DNA of 64,000 bases from Apis mellifera. Lineage: Eukaryota; Arthropoda; Insecta; Hymenoptera; Apidae. Where the stretch lies: positions 35,001 to 99,000 of the forward strand of contig NC_037647.1 in the NCBI RefSeq assembly GCF_003254395.2, in the 5' to 3' direction. Shown here piece by piece: positions 50,434-63,898 of this stretch. Position 1 is the first letter of the stretch. The number at the start of each line of letters is the position of its first letter. The notes beneath the pieces are model-generated. The model did not search any database and was not told the origin of the DNA. It was given only the letters and a program-made list of their open reading frames with translations. Position numbers and translations under genes: made by a program.

Positions 50434-53324
50434 ATTCGAAACGGTGAAAAAAACATGGAAAAAAATCAATTTCTCAAATTTATATTAAAAAGTCTCAAAA
50501 AATTAATAAAATTTAAAGAATACATTTATAATTATTCGAAATATTAGTATAAAAAAAAATTATTAATTCAGAACTTTTTGAGAGATTGCTTTGAAAATAT
50601 AAAAAAATAAATATATAAAAATAAATATATAAAAATATATAAATTACGAGCTTATACAAGTTTTCTAAAATTATCGAATTTGGCATCGTTATTTCATTTT
50701 ATTGATAAAGATTTAATTAAAACAAGTTTCATAATGTTAAAGAATTTTCAAATGTATTCTTACGCAACTATTATGAAAACATATTTGTTTCAATCTTTCG
50801 TAAAATAGCTTTTTTAAAATGTTTTTTTTTTTATTTTTAGCATTTAGCAATATTTAAAAAATACTAATCATAAGAAGTCACAATGAATTTTACATAAAAA
50901 TATTTATTATATTAAAGATAACATAAATATATAAATATTTGTTGTCGATACTTGCCTATTGGGAATATTTTATAACAATTAATATGCAACGAGTAGATAA
51001 CTCTTTTTTGTGATTACATATATTTACAAATTTGAAATCGTATACTTGCGGATTTCGTATTATTAATAACTTAATTAATTAATTACAAAATTATAATTTT
51101 ATTATATTTTATTATAAGTTAAATAATTACAATATTAGAAAGAAATATAATAATTTTAATTAATTAATAAATTTTATTTTTAAAATTAATTAATTATAAA
51201 TAATTATTACAAATAATTATAATAATTATAAATAAATATATAAAAATGATAATCAAAATTGAAATCTATAAATGAAAAAATTTATAAAATTGTTTTTTTA
51301 AATAATAAATAATCTATAAATAATTGTGCTGTGATTTTTTTCCACATTTTGACTGTTTCAAACTATTATGCATTATTCTCTCTTATATTTTTCATTTGTT
51401 TGATTCTCATATACATCGTAAGTTAAAGTGACAATTATTATTCAACCAGTACAATTGAAATGAAAGATAAATTCATTGATTAATTCTACATATTCTCACT
51501 TGGAGATTCAAGTTAAGGATTTTAGTTAACGTAAACAATTAGCACTTTAAACATATTTTTTATAAAAAATATTTACTTGGCGTCTATTATATAGATATAC
51601 TATATGTATTAGAGTAAAAAATATTAAACATAAGTAAGAGAAGAATATCTTAATTTATTTAAGAATGAACTAATTCATTATTATGTTACTGACTTATTCA
51701 TGTATTTTTCATTAAAATGGATTTCATTAAAATAACAAGATGAATGTAATCTAATAATTTACAATTATAATTATAATTATTAAATTATAATTATCATTTT
51801 TCAGTATTATAATACATTAATATTATTTTATATGATAAAAAAATATTTGTATACTAAAAAAAAAATTAAAAAATTTTCTTTTTTGTAACAATATTCGATA
51901 TATTTATAATGACATTATATTTACATTCCATTATAAAAAAAATTGTGTATTCTGAATTCATAGATTTTAAATTGCAGTATAATTTTTCATTAAGAGACCT
52001 TCTTAAACAAATGAAATTATAAAATATTTTTAAATTGTATATAATTTAATAAATAGTTTAATAAATTATCAATTACATTTTTACATAAGATCTTTTGTAT
52101 TTATTTTGACTTCTAAAAATATCACATAAGTTTATTAACATTTTATATAATAAAAAATTTGAAAAAACAATAAAAAATAAAAGATAAATTATAATAATAA
52201 TAAAAAGTTATAATTAACATTGATTAATATTTAAGTTTAGATTATCTATCTTATTAATTAATTATTATTATAAATAATATACATGCAAAAATTTATTCAT
52301 TTTATTTTACAAAAAAATTTTTTAAACTTTTTTCTATAAAGGTATACATATTCTTTGATATTATATCATATTATATAATATATTACATGATATATATTGA
52401 TATCATATCATATGATATAGTTTTAGAATAGTTTATTAAAAATTAAAATAATATGAATATAACTTTCATTAATCCGATCGCTAATCAATATATAAAAGAC
52501 TTTATATTTATAATTTTTTATAATTTTATAATTTTATAATTATATAATTTTTATAATTTTATAATATAAATTTTATAATATACTTTTATAATTTTTCGTA
52601 AATAAATTTCAAAAAACATTTTTGCATACCAAATTTCATGTTTTAAATTTAAATCTTTAGAATTAACTCTTTATAATTTATAAAAATTAAAAATCATCCA
52701 TAAATATATTAATAACCTGTATTCAGTTACTATTACAAAAATTTCATATTGATTTGAATCCTATAATGTAATAATAATAATTAAATATAATTAAATATAA
52801 ATAATTTTGTATTAAGATAATATTCTTCAAATAAAAATGCGAAAATGTCTGTTTAAATAGATAAATCAGAAATGATTTGTCCTTAAAGTTTTATGAAAAT
52901 ATATAGAGATAATTATTTATTTTTTAAGAATGGAGAAAAATATCATTTCTAACAATTATTAATAACAATGAATATTGCGATATTATGGCTCAAAAAACAT
53001 GAATTTTGATTATTTTTATTCACTTTAATAATATATGATGATCATCATCAATATTAATTAATATTAATATTAATTAATTCTATAAGATATTAAATATCTA
53101 AGTATTAAATTAAATTCCCTTTTTATTTAATTTCACTAAAAATTTGTATATATTAAATATATATTGTATATATTTGTATATATTGTATATAATTATATTT
53201 GTATATATTAAATATAATTGTATATATTAAATATATATTTATAAAATTAATAATATAAAAACAATTTATAAAGTTAAAATAAAACTAATATAAGAATATA
53301 TGCATGTATTCTAAAAAAGAAGGG
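50434..53324. other. Intronic AT-rich sequence
   Basis: No gene seen. 52,500-52,590 is a TTTTATAA tandem-like stretch, and 52,370-52,430 contains ATGATATCATATCATATGATAT symmetry. Confidence 0.55.
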
Positions 53325-53530
53325 TGATTCTTCAGATAATTTCAAATAATTTTATTTTTCAGAAACTTTTGTTGTGACTTTCTTGCGAATTACTAACTAA
53401 AAACATTAACCAATCATAGACTAATCGAACCGTAATAATAATGTTAAAAACCGAATTCGAAACAGATTTAAATTACACGTGTCGATAATAAAAAAATTAA
53501 AAAAGATATGTTAACCAAATTTATAGAAAA
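53325..53530 (+). repeat. Short dispersed repeat containing CCAATCA, copy 2
   Basis: Diverged match to 18,740-18,960 in the same orientation, ending near AAAAAGATATGTTAACC (AAAAAATATGTTGAAT in the other copy). Both lie upstream of a left module of the larger dispersed repeat family. Confidence 0.4.
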
Positions 53531-55229
53531 ACAGATTAAAAGATTTGCAATATATTTAGAATCAATATTTATTGACAGAGAACCATCAATATTTATTATA
53601 ATATTGTCTGCTTAAATATCATATTTTTTTCCCATTTGAATATCATAAAATTATCTTCATCACTAAGTGTTTAACATTTCATCTTGGATTCAAACTGGTA
53701 ACAAAAAAAAATTCATTTACTCTTATTTGTTTCTCATTCTCGTTATCAATGTGCAATATAATAAATAAACGAAGAACAATTTTTAAAATATTTATTTTAT
53801 ATATTATTTTATTTCTATATTATTTTCCCGAATAAGTATCGTAACGTGTATCTGAACTTGCAATTCTTAAAAACAATATTATATAAATACAAATTATATA
53901 ATTCACATATCATATATTATTAAGATAACATCAAAATGCAATCATACTTAAAACATTCATACTTAGAAGGTTTTCAATATATATGTAATATATTGTATAT
54001 GTTATATAATATATAATGCATATATAGTAAAAAATATATCTATTCTATTAAATACTTGTCATCAATCTATCAATATATCTACAAATGTATCAAATACTTA
54101 AACCTATATTTAAACAAATTAAATTGGAAATATCACATAAAAAAAATTCAATACATAAAAATATTTCATTTATTGATTATCAAATAAATACTCCAATTCC
54201 AATAAATATCCAAATTCGATATATGAAACAAATTTCTCCTACATAAAGTAATTATTCATAATATGGCATCTTTAGTTGATCCAGTTATTATATACATATT
54301 ATATAAAAATTATATGATATAAAAAATTATTCAAATATTAAGAAAATAGGACGCATATAATTAATTTATTTCAGATAAATAACGTATTTTGATATGCTCG
54401 AGATAATGATATCATCTCGATAAAAGATTTAAAAGAAAGAGCTCGTCGCTTCAAAAACTACAATGAGAGATTAAAAATCTCTTAATATATGAATCTAATT
54501 TTATCTTGAATAGTCTTAAATCAATTCCTAAAAAATTAAAGAAAAAATAAATTAAATCTTGAAATAGATATATATAAAACAATAAAAATTAAATAAATGC
54601 TAATTATAAAATTAACAAAAAAGCTACATGATGTACTAACAAAATTAATCATATATATCACGTAGTAATTTTTATAAATTCAATATATTAATTCAAGAAA
54701 CTACGAATTTAATAAGTGAATTAAAGAAAAAAAATAAGTATGAAACAATAAAGGGATATATATCAAAATAATTAACGATACCAAATTGTCGAAATTCTCA
54801 ACCTCGTGTCGAAATTCATGAAAATCCTATTTCTAAAAATTAGTATTGATAACAATGAATTTATAAATGAAAATACAGTCACTGAAATGAACAATATTAT
54901 ATATATATATATTTATTTATTTATTTATTATTTTGTTTTTTAACAAATTATAAATATGAAAGAACATATAAAAAAGAAAGTGTTGAGAAAAAATATACTG
55001 AATATAACAAATATTTCTTTATTGAAAAAAATTATATCGAATAATATAATTATAACATAATTATTAATTATTTATGAAACTAATTAATACATAATAATAT
55101 ATAATAATATATAATTAGTAACTATTTGCAGACAAATTTATTCAAAATCAATAATGATAATATAAAAAAATATAAAATTATAAAATTTATTTTATTAAGA
55201 AATAAATGATAAATACATATTTCAAATAA
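53531..55229. other. Intronic AT-rich sequence
   Basis: No gene assigned. A short plus-strand stretch near 54,415-54,480 translates to ISIKDLKERARRFKNYNERL, which looks protein-like but could not be identified. Confidence 0.45.
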
Positions 55230-57423
55230 AAAAATAAATATCTATATTAAATAAAAAAATAATTCAGAAAGTGAGGAATAAAGATAAAATTAAATAATTA
55301 AATAAAATCATTTATCGAAAATTCAATTCAAATGTAACATTGTGTTAGCTTTTTCTAGTTCTTTTCTGAACACTGACAATATTCTAATATTTTTCTTTAG
55401 CATTAAACCAATTGACAAATTTGCGTATAACACTAAACTGATTATAGATAAAATATCACAATGTTAAAAAATAATATATATAAAGACAATATATTATAAG
55501 AACAATGGTATTTATTATTCAGATCTGCATGTCACCAATATTTAATCATCAGTTAATCACTTATAATCATTGAAGACAATTGAATTTAATTGTTTATAAT
55601 TTTCCGTATTGTTACACTTTAAATATGTATTTAAATCTTTGTGTTCGAATATTAATGAATATGTGGATGATTAAAATCTATGACCGAAATTAGATAAATG
55701 AAAAGATGAAAAAATATTATTTTATTTTGATAATGAACATTATATTATAATAATGAGTGTAATACACAAAATTATAGGAAACTGCTGTCGCTTATAATAA
55801 TATACGATTATAATATATGATCGTATTCGATAATTAAAATATAACAAAATTTTTATAAATTCTACATGCATACCAAAGCTGATTAATATCCATAGAAATG
55901 GGTTAAATCCATAGAATTTCTCTATAGTGAATTTAGGATATTCATAAAAACATTTATCTAATGATATCGCGAATCAGTTTCCATTTTTCAGTTTCCATAT
56001 TTTTAAAATAAAAAACCTAAAATAAGTTTCTTAAAAATTAAATTGAGTTAATTAAGACTTAAGTTAAGAGTGACGCATAAAATTAAAATATTAAGGATCC
56101 ATGTTTAACATAAATTTCGTTAAAAATAAATAATGATACCATAATTGGAGAATATCATTCCTGGATAAGAGTCATTATATTTCATGAAAAAGAGTAAAAA
56201 TAATATTGAATAATATTTAATAAAATCTTAAAAAATATTTAATTTCAAATATAATCTAAATACTTCCATCAAAAATAGCATTATTCTTTTGCAACATTTT
56301 TTCTTCGTTTTATGCTTAAAAAAATGCCTTATAACAAAAAAAGATTTCTGTATAAAAAAATCTCAAATACATAAATCATGAATATAAGTTTAAAATTACA
56401 TTAAAAAAAAGTTTTAATTTCGATATAATGTATAATATTATATTATTAAATACCTTTACTACTTATTTTATTACTTAATATTTTCTGTCAATCAATATTT
56501 ACAGGAAATTTAATATAATTCAACTAATAAATTTTTAGCATTTTATTTTTGTTATATGTATATATAAATGTTTGTATTATTTCAATAACAATATCAAATC
56601 TTTCAATTTCCATAATTTTGGATACATGTCTATTGATTTATTCGATTGATTACCAAATGATCAAATTGAAAATTCAAAGATTTACAATACAGTATTATTG
56701 AAACATGCAAATGATTAAAAAAAATTATTTATAATTTATTAATTGAATTATATTAAATTACAATTATATTATATTAAATTATATTAAATTATATTAAATT
56801 AATTTATATTAAATTCCATTAATATAGTATATAGATGATAAAAATATTTTTTAAAAATTTTTCAAAATAGTAATCAATTTTACTTATGTTCTAAATTTTT
56901 ACTTAATTGTAAGTCAATATTTGAATAAATTTGTTTTATAACTAAAAACTGAATTATATTATTATATTATTTATTTTATAAAATTGAATATTTTATGAAA
57001 TTGATCATACACCTAAAAAACAAAAATTAAATAAAAATTAAATATATTTAATTCATATTCCATTTTTTATTCAATTTGTATTCATTTTTTTATATTGAAT
57101 TATTAATCAATTATTCGTTAAAGATATAAAAAAATAATTTAGTATAATTAAAATATGTACTAAATAAAGTTCATATTATTAATTAAAAATTAATAATTAT
57201 AAATTAAATAAATTAATTAGAATTTTTTACTTTATAAAGAAAAATTAAATTAAAAAATATTTTATGAAATAAAAAATTAAGATCATTTTAATATTTTTTA
57301 AATAAAATTTAATTTAATTATAAATAAATAATAAAAATTGTTTAGAATTAAAGTTCAAAGTAAATAACCGTAAAATTTATGACTTATCTATTTGAGAAGC
57401 GTTTCCTCGAATTTTCGAGGAAA

Positions 57424-57480
<57 letters not shown>

Positions 57481-58480
57481 GGGAAATATTTATTTCTCTA
57501 TTATTGTTAGATATTAATTATTAAATCTTATTAAATTTAAAATAAAGGATCTAATATGAAAATAATTCGAAGACATTATGAAAACATTTAAAAAACATTT
57601 AGAATTAAATATTTTTTTAAAATACTTCAGTTTGACTGAAATGCAATATGATTCTGAACCTAGGAATGATAGCTCTTAAAAAAGCAGTTTCAACGGCAAT
57701 CAAAATCATTCTATTCTTTATTTCTATTCTATTTTTATTTTCTGAAATTTATGACAAATTCGCACAAATTAGAATCTGAATATTATATATTTTTATATAT
57801 TCGTTTTAAATCCAGTTCGAAATTCTTGTTAGGTTTGGAAGTTATTTTCAGAAAACTGATTTACAGTGTCTTTGGCTACAATATATTTCATATATGAAGG
57901 AATTTTTTGTGGATATTAATCTTTTGCACTTTGTTAAAATTTCATTTTGTTTTAATATAATTGGACAGACACAATTATATATTTTGTCATAATGATATCA
58001 ATGATTTGTATTATTATAATAGATAGTGATTTCATAATCATGCATATTGCACTTATTAATACAATTCAGTATTCATTAAGATAGAAAAACATATTTTATC
58101 TTTTCAATCATCTAAATTCGGCTAAAGACTTCAATCCATTTATGCATACATTAATATTTCATTTTCTATCCAGCTTTGCAGTCACAAATATAAAAATTGA
58201 AACACAAATATTTAATATTAAAACATAATAATATAATATATAAACATAATAACATAAGCGAAAAAAATTAAAAAGAATAAATTCAATTAACAAGTGATCA
58301 ACTGATTAATATTGGTGATCAAGAAGAATAGAAATTGAATTGAATGGCTTGATTTGATGATACATTATTTTCGTGTACATAATTTTTCAATATTTTATCT
58401 ATAATCAGTTTAATGTTATGCATAAATCTGTCGAAAATTAGTTTAATATTTAAGAAAAGATAATCAGTATACTATCAGTA
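55230..58480 (+). repeat. Dispersed repeat module family, copy 6 (expanded)
   Basis: The left module is at 55,230-55,700 (ATATTTTTCTTTAGCATTAAACCAATT), and the middle and right modules at 57,590-58,470 (GAATTAAATATTTTTTTAAAATACTTCAG, CTTTTGCACTTTGTTAAAATTTC, AAGTGATCAACTGATTAATATTGGTGATC). About 1.9 kb of unrelated AT-rich DNA with a long (TA)n tract separates them. Confidence 0.5.
57428..57478. repeat. (TA)n microsatellite
   Basis: Uninterrupted TA run of about 48 nt directly after AGGAAATATT. The flanks GGAAATATTTAT and GGGAAATATTTAT are similar on both sides, suggesting a small duplication around the tract. Confidence 0.93.
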
Positions 58481-59599
58481 TTTTTTTAGAAAGAATAAAA
58501 AGAGATTACACAATGACATGTTTCAAAGCTCGAGTTTTATGTGAGTAACTAACTTTATCTATTTAATTTTATTTAGAGTTTTTTATAGTAAGTTTTATAA
58601 TCGTTTTTTTATAAATATATGTATTTTACTGATTTTGAATAGCAATTTAAATTTAATTTAAATTCAATTCATCCTATTCGAATAATAATTAATTAATTTA
58701 TTATTACTCATCATTGTTCATAAATAAGATATAATTCAATATAATTTATTTAATGTATTTTCTTTGAAAAATATTTGATTGTTCAAATTCAGCTAATGAT
58801 CATTTTTTTTATAATATATTTTATACGCGTGGCTAAAGTCGCGGCTTTATTAAATTTCACTTATTTAAAAAGAATTAATGTAATGAAAAAAAAAAAGTTA
58901 TTTAAAATTATTTCAGAAATCACCAATTAATCAATGTTCTCTTATTTTTAAGACATGTATATGTATATAAATATATATGCATTATATTACAAATAATAGA
59001 TATACTACATATCTATAGATACATACTATTAAAAAAAAAAACACGGCTAAAAAGAATCTTTTATTAAAATTGCCTATTTCCATTTTAGATGCTTTATTAA
59101 CAACCCTGACATCACACATTACGTAGTAGTAGAAAAGCCATAATTTGAATATTAATTAATTCAAAATCGTAAAAATTATTTTCATTTATGAAGTTAGAAT
59201 AATCATTTAAAACTGGAAATTATTAGATTAATTATTTTGAATACGAAATTACATTTATAAATTAAACTATTATTACAAATCATAATTAATCTACATATAT
59301 TACATATATATATTATGAAAAATAAAAAAAAAATTATATTATATTTTATTTTATATAAATTTATATTATATTATAATTTTGTATTACATTGATATGTAGA
59401 ATATTCTGAATTTTATGCTTATGCCAATATATTGAAATTTAGATATAGATCATCTTTGAATCAGATCAATTTTGGATTCGTAAATTTTATCTTCTCTCTG
59501 TCACAATCTGAATTAATATGTGATAAAAATACTAGAAACAAAAATACGTGTAAAAATAAGCATTTCCTTTTATCAATCATATTAATTAATCAGACGTAC
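58481..59599. other. Intronic AT-rich sequence
   Basis: No gene recognised. The frame at 59,432-59,722 partly overlaps the inverted R4 repeat and is therefore not credible as a gene. A GC-richer patch (CGCGTGGCTAAAGTCGCGGC) is at 58,826-58,845. Confidence 0.5.
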
Positions 59600-60360
59600 A
59601 TTTTTTTCAAGAAACTTTTTCTCAACAGTATATATATTTATAAAAATGTGAAATATATTTGGATGGGAGATTTTAGACATCAAAATAATGAAAAAAAATT
59701 CACAAATATGTTCGATTCTTAATTAACAAATTATAAGCATTTTAAATTTATAATAGAGTAAAACAGCGAAAAAGCGAGAACATTCAATTGAATGTATAAC
59801 AATATTATATTACAATGTCATTTACTCTTTTATAAAAGTAAATGCACTGATATTCTTCTATATATAAATAGTTATTTCAAATGAATTTCAATGTAATGTA
59901 ATATGATGTACATATTATATAATTTCTTATTTGACAAAAATCTACTTCAAATAAATTTTAATAAATTCCAAAATATTACATATATCATTTTATTTAAATT
60001 TTAGCTAAAATATTTTATGATTACATTTTATTTAAATCCATAGTTGAATTGTTATATAACATTCTCCCTACTTATCGAAATCTATAGAAGCAAATCAAAA
60101 CACACTTCCACAAGATTTTAGATTAGAAAGATTGAATATGTTTTTCTATACATAAAGTTACTTACCCTCATATATAAGATATAGAAAGTCATTAATAATA
60201 TTTGAATCAATTTGAATTTCACAAATTAATGCATTAATTAAAAAATCTCTATTATCTTATCTCTATTTGAATTAAATGTTTTTTATTTCGATATGAAATT
60301 ATTAAACAGAAAAAAAATAATAATCAAAATTCAATATCTATATTTTATATCATATTAATA
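59600..60360 (-). repeat. Dispersed repeat R4, copy 2, inverted and truncated
   Basis: The reverse complement reads GAAATTCAAATTGATTCAAATATTATTAATG, TTTTGATTTGCTTCTATAGATTTC, GTTCTCGCTTTTTCGCTGTTTTAC and CACATTTTTATAAATAT. These appear in the same order as in the R4 copies at 15.8 and 60.7 kb. It lacks the first part of R4. Confidence 0.65.
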
Positions 60361-60659
60361 TGTGTTTTATATTCATTAAAAAATCATATAAACATTGCAC
60401 TTTTTTTTCATGTTATTATTGTATATTAGTAATTTTTTTTTTATTCATTATTTTATAATATTAATTTCTTTGAATAAAATCATTACGACTATTATTTATT
60501 ATCAACTTAATTTTATATAAAAATTTGAACTTTATTTTAAATAAATATTCAAATATATATTATTTCATCAAATTTAATTCCATGGCACATAATATGTTAT
60601 TGAAATAGCTTATTATTAACAATTGCTAATGAATGCTCATTCATCATGGGCATTAGAAA

Positions 60660-61570
60660 AAAAAATTTGATAGAAAGAAAAAATAATAATATCCGAAATC
60701 GAATCTTATATTTATGTATAAATACGAGAATACGAAAATCTAAGTCAATAATTTTTCCTATTGCTTATATTGTATGCTTTGTTCTGGTTTCAATTCAGTT
60801 TATCAAGTAACGTTTATGTAGCGTATATCAAAAATAAAAAAAAAAATATGTAAAAAAAAAATTAATGAATTTGTATTTATTTTGAGTATATTTAAAAGCA
60901 ATTGTAATAATAGTATGTATTTTTTATGGATATGTGATATTAATGTGTAATATCGATTCAAATTATTAATATATTATGATATTCAGATCGATTACTTCTC
61001 TCTGCATAAGAATAAAAAATATTGAATGCAAGTAAAATAAAGATAATGATTTGTTAGTGATTTGATTGGTTCATTTAATAATCTGAAATTTAAATTGATT
61101 CAATTATTAATATCATTAGTATTTCAGATTTTCTTGTACATATGAAAATAATTAAAAAAACAATGTAAAAAAATATATTCAAAGTTTCCAATTCAAAATC
61201 TAATAGAAATATATTTATTTCTATAAATTTCGGCAAATTGAATGAAATACATTTATCGATCCATCTATTTTAAATAAAATATTTGTATAATCATTCGAAT
61301 ATTGTAGAATTTATAATTTATCCAAAATAAGTTTCTATTAAATAACTAGTTATATGGATTTCAATTTGCAAGCAACATTGCAGTATGCATCTAACTAAGC
61401 TTTTCGCTTTTTCGCCGTTTCATTTTATCTAATATAAACTTAAATACTTATAATTATATTGTTAATTAAATAGTATCATATCAGATATATATGTATATTA
61501 ATTTTTTTCATCGTTTTAATATTTAAAATCCAAAGATGTCCCACATTTTTATAAATATTCTATATATCAT
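60660..61570 (+). repeat. Dispersed repeat R4, copy 3
   Basis: Direct-orientation copy matching 15,780-16,870 (AATATCCGAAATCGAATCTTATATT, CTTTGTTCTGGTTTCAATTCAG, AATAATCTGAAATTTAAATTGATTCAA, TTTTCGCTTTTTCGCCGTTTCAT). Together with the inverted copy to its left it forms a large inverted repeat with about 0.3 kb between the arms. Confidence 0.65.
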
Positions 61571-63149
61571 ATATAAAAAAAATTCAATAAAGAACTATAA
61601 TAATCATAAAACCAATATGAATCAAAACTGATGTATTCATAAAAAGTATATCATTTTGATTTCTATAATAACTGTTTCAAGAATAGAAATCGATATCATA
61701 ATTATTTTGTATTTTTAGATTCTGCTTTATAAACAATATAATTGCATTAAATTTTAATTATCATAATTAATATTAATAAAATTATGTCATAATAGAATAA
61801 TTAATATTAATAGCCTTATGTCATAATAAAATAATTAAAAAAAGTCTATGAAAAAATAATTTTTTGATAAATTCATTATCTATATTTTATATAAAATATG
61901 TCTCATAATTCAATTAAACTAATTGTAAACCAAACCTAAGCAACTGGCAGCTTACAAATCGCACGAATCTTTCTATTATATTCCTATGGGGATATTATAT
62001 ATATTATATATTTATATGGAAAATATGGAAAAGAGAATATAGATTGCCAATCGTGGATATATTATTTAGTAAGAATTAAAACAATGATGAGAAAAAAAGT
62101 TGTCCAAATTTAATTTAAACTATATATAAATTAATAATTTTAATATTAAAATTTTTTATAGTAGTATTTCAACCTAATGAAATACTAATTAAATTCAATA
62201 TAAATTCAATATACTTTGTTCAATATTTAAATAAAGTTAAAAAAATTTTTAATTAAAATGATTAAATATGATTATTTATTAAATAATTTTTTATTTTGTT
62301 TTTTATTATTATCAAAGTTAATTTTAAAACATTAAATAATCAATGATGATTATCATAATGATTAAGTTCCAATACAAAATTAATTTAATTATATAGTAAA
62401 TATTATAAATAATAATAAATTATTAAATAAATAAGTAAATAAATTATTATAAACTGGAAACATAAAAAAATTATTACATTATTTTTCATTAAAACTGATT
62501 TTTATGCATCAAATAAATTTTCTAATTAATAATTAATTATCAATTTCAAATTTTGCTTTTTCCTTTTCTATTGTTTCAGTTTATTTTTTTCTCTTATATT
62601 TATTCTTATATTTATTGTTTTATTTTTTTTTTTATTTATGATATTTTTCATTTAAAATATTGAATTAGCGTTTTTATTTTTCAAATATAGTAATCAAAAG
62701 AAAATCAACATTATTCAATTTTCAGATATTAAAGCTGTAAGATAATAACTCATATCTTGTACTTATCGAACCATTATTAAGTAAATGATAATCATTATAT
62801 TTATATTTTATATAATATTATTATAAATGCAATATTTTACATATATTCTGAAAATGTGTAATAATTAAAGTTCGATTTGTTTTGTAATAATAAATATTAC
62901 ATTAATATTGAGGATAATTAATTATCTTAGTTGTTTAATATATCAAAAACAATAATATATAATATGTTTATAAATATTTAATATATTTCTATGAAAATTA
63001 TTTTATAAATTTTTTATATATTGTGATTGTGTATATAAAATTACAATATTTAATACCTACAATATTAAATACCTACTTATAATTTGTAGATTGGCATTCT
63101 TGGTAAGGTTCTGAAAATTCCATAAAATCATAAAATAAAAAGGAAATAC
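61571..63149. other. Intronic AT-rich sequence next to the RS exons
   Basis: Mostly featureless. An islet at 61,930-62,000 is less AT-rich and contains splice-like signals on the minus strand. Confidence 0.5.
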
Positions 63150-63197
63150 CTGGAATATCGGCATATTGGTGATCTGCGTGGACTTCTTGAACAGGAC
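63150..63197 (-). CDS. Rbp1: SR splicing factor, RS-domain exon (second 48-nt repeat exon)
   Basis: A second 48-nt exon, encoding SCSRSPRRSPICRYSR after completion of the split Arg codon. Acceptor CTTTTTTTAG, donor CCAG/GTATTT. It has the same length, phase and overall plan as the preceding exon (S-x-S-R-S-P-R-R ... R-Y-x-R), so it looks like a diverged tandem duplicate. Two cysteines and fewer RS dipeptides are atypical for an RS domain, so it may be a cassette exon or under weaker constraint. The upstream intron is only 129 nt, whereas the downstream intron to the terminal exon is about 44.6 kb. Constitutive or alternative use cannot be told from sequence. Confidence 0.75.
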
Positions 63198-63326
63198 CTA
63201 AAAAAAGTAAGAAAAACTGTTGTATGTTTCAAACTGTTAATATGTTCCTGATCACCATGTTTCACTTTGATTTCTTTCTTTACTCGCACCTGAAAATTGC
63301 AATTAATAAAGATAGAAAAATCTTAC

Positions 63327-63374
63327 CTTGGATAACGACCCAATGATCTCCTTCGAGGACTGCGAGATCTGGAC
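63327..63374 (-). CDS. Rbp1: SR splicing factor, RS-domain exon (first 48-nt repeat exon)
   Basis: A 48-nt exon encoding SRSRSPRRRSLGRYPR once the split Arg codon AG/G is completed. It lies between the acceptor TTTATAG and the donor CAAG/GTAAGA on the minus strand, and is separated from the RRM exon by a 524-nt intron. Length is a multiple of three and both ends are phase 2, so it could be included or skipped without changing the frame. Alternating Arg/Ser dipeptides are the phosphorylated RS domain that mediates protein contacts in splicing complexes. Its start resembles the starts of the next exon and of the terminal exon, suggesting exon duplication. Confidence 0.83.
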
Positions 63375-63898
63375 CTATAAATTTGTCAAAAAAATATATA
63401 TAATATATAAATCCTGTTGTTCATTAAATATATTCACAAAGAAATTACAATGAGGAAAATAATTGAATTATAAATTTCTGCTATAACCAAAATTGTCCTA
63501 ATATTTTCTCATGCAATATAATTAATTACTTTTGGCTAACTTCATAAATTTTCAAATTTTATATAAAAATTTTTGTTTTAATATTATTTAATATATTTTA
63601 ATTAGTATTATTTTAATTTATCAAATCTTTAATTTATTATTTATAGTATGAATAGCCAAAAGAATAAAAACATTAAATTATTTATAATAAATATAATATA
63701 TTTTATTTGCATCCTTATATAAAATAATTTTTTAAAATATCAATTCAAATTCTTTTTGTGCATAAAAAATTCATTAAAATTCATGCATCATTTCTTAACA
63801 TTTTTATTTGCTAATTGCATTATAATACCTACTTGGTAAAACACTTAAACATTTACAGTTCAAATATAATATATAGATTTAACATTAAAATCTCTTAC

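Larger units (their letters stand above)
18564..63149 (-). other. Rbp1: Giant intron (about 44.6 kb) of the SR splicing factor gene
   Basis: Inferred intron between the donor CCAG/GTATTT at 63,149 and the acceptor TATTTTAG at 18,564, both phase 2. It is almost wholly AT-rich repeat and transposon debris: four mariner-derived elements or relics, two non-LTR retrotransposon fragments, dispersed repeat modules and TA microsatellites. No other RS-type exon was recognised inside it. An internal alternative terminal exon, a poison exon or a nested non-coding gene could be present and missed by eye. Confidence 0.7.

Noticed and set aside
54415..54480. Protein-like stretch ISIKDLKERARRFKNYNERL
   Set aside because: Considered as a retrotransposon C-terminal fragment, but too short and without a specific motif to assign.
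59432..59722. Plus-strand 96-codon frame
   Set aside because: Partly overlaps an inverted copy of the R4 repeat whose other copies do not preserve the frame.
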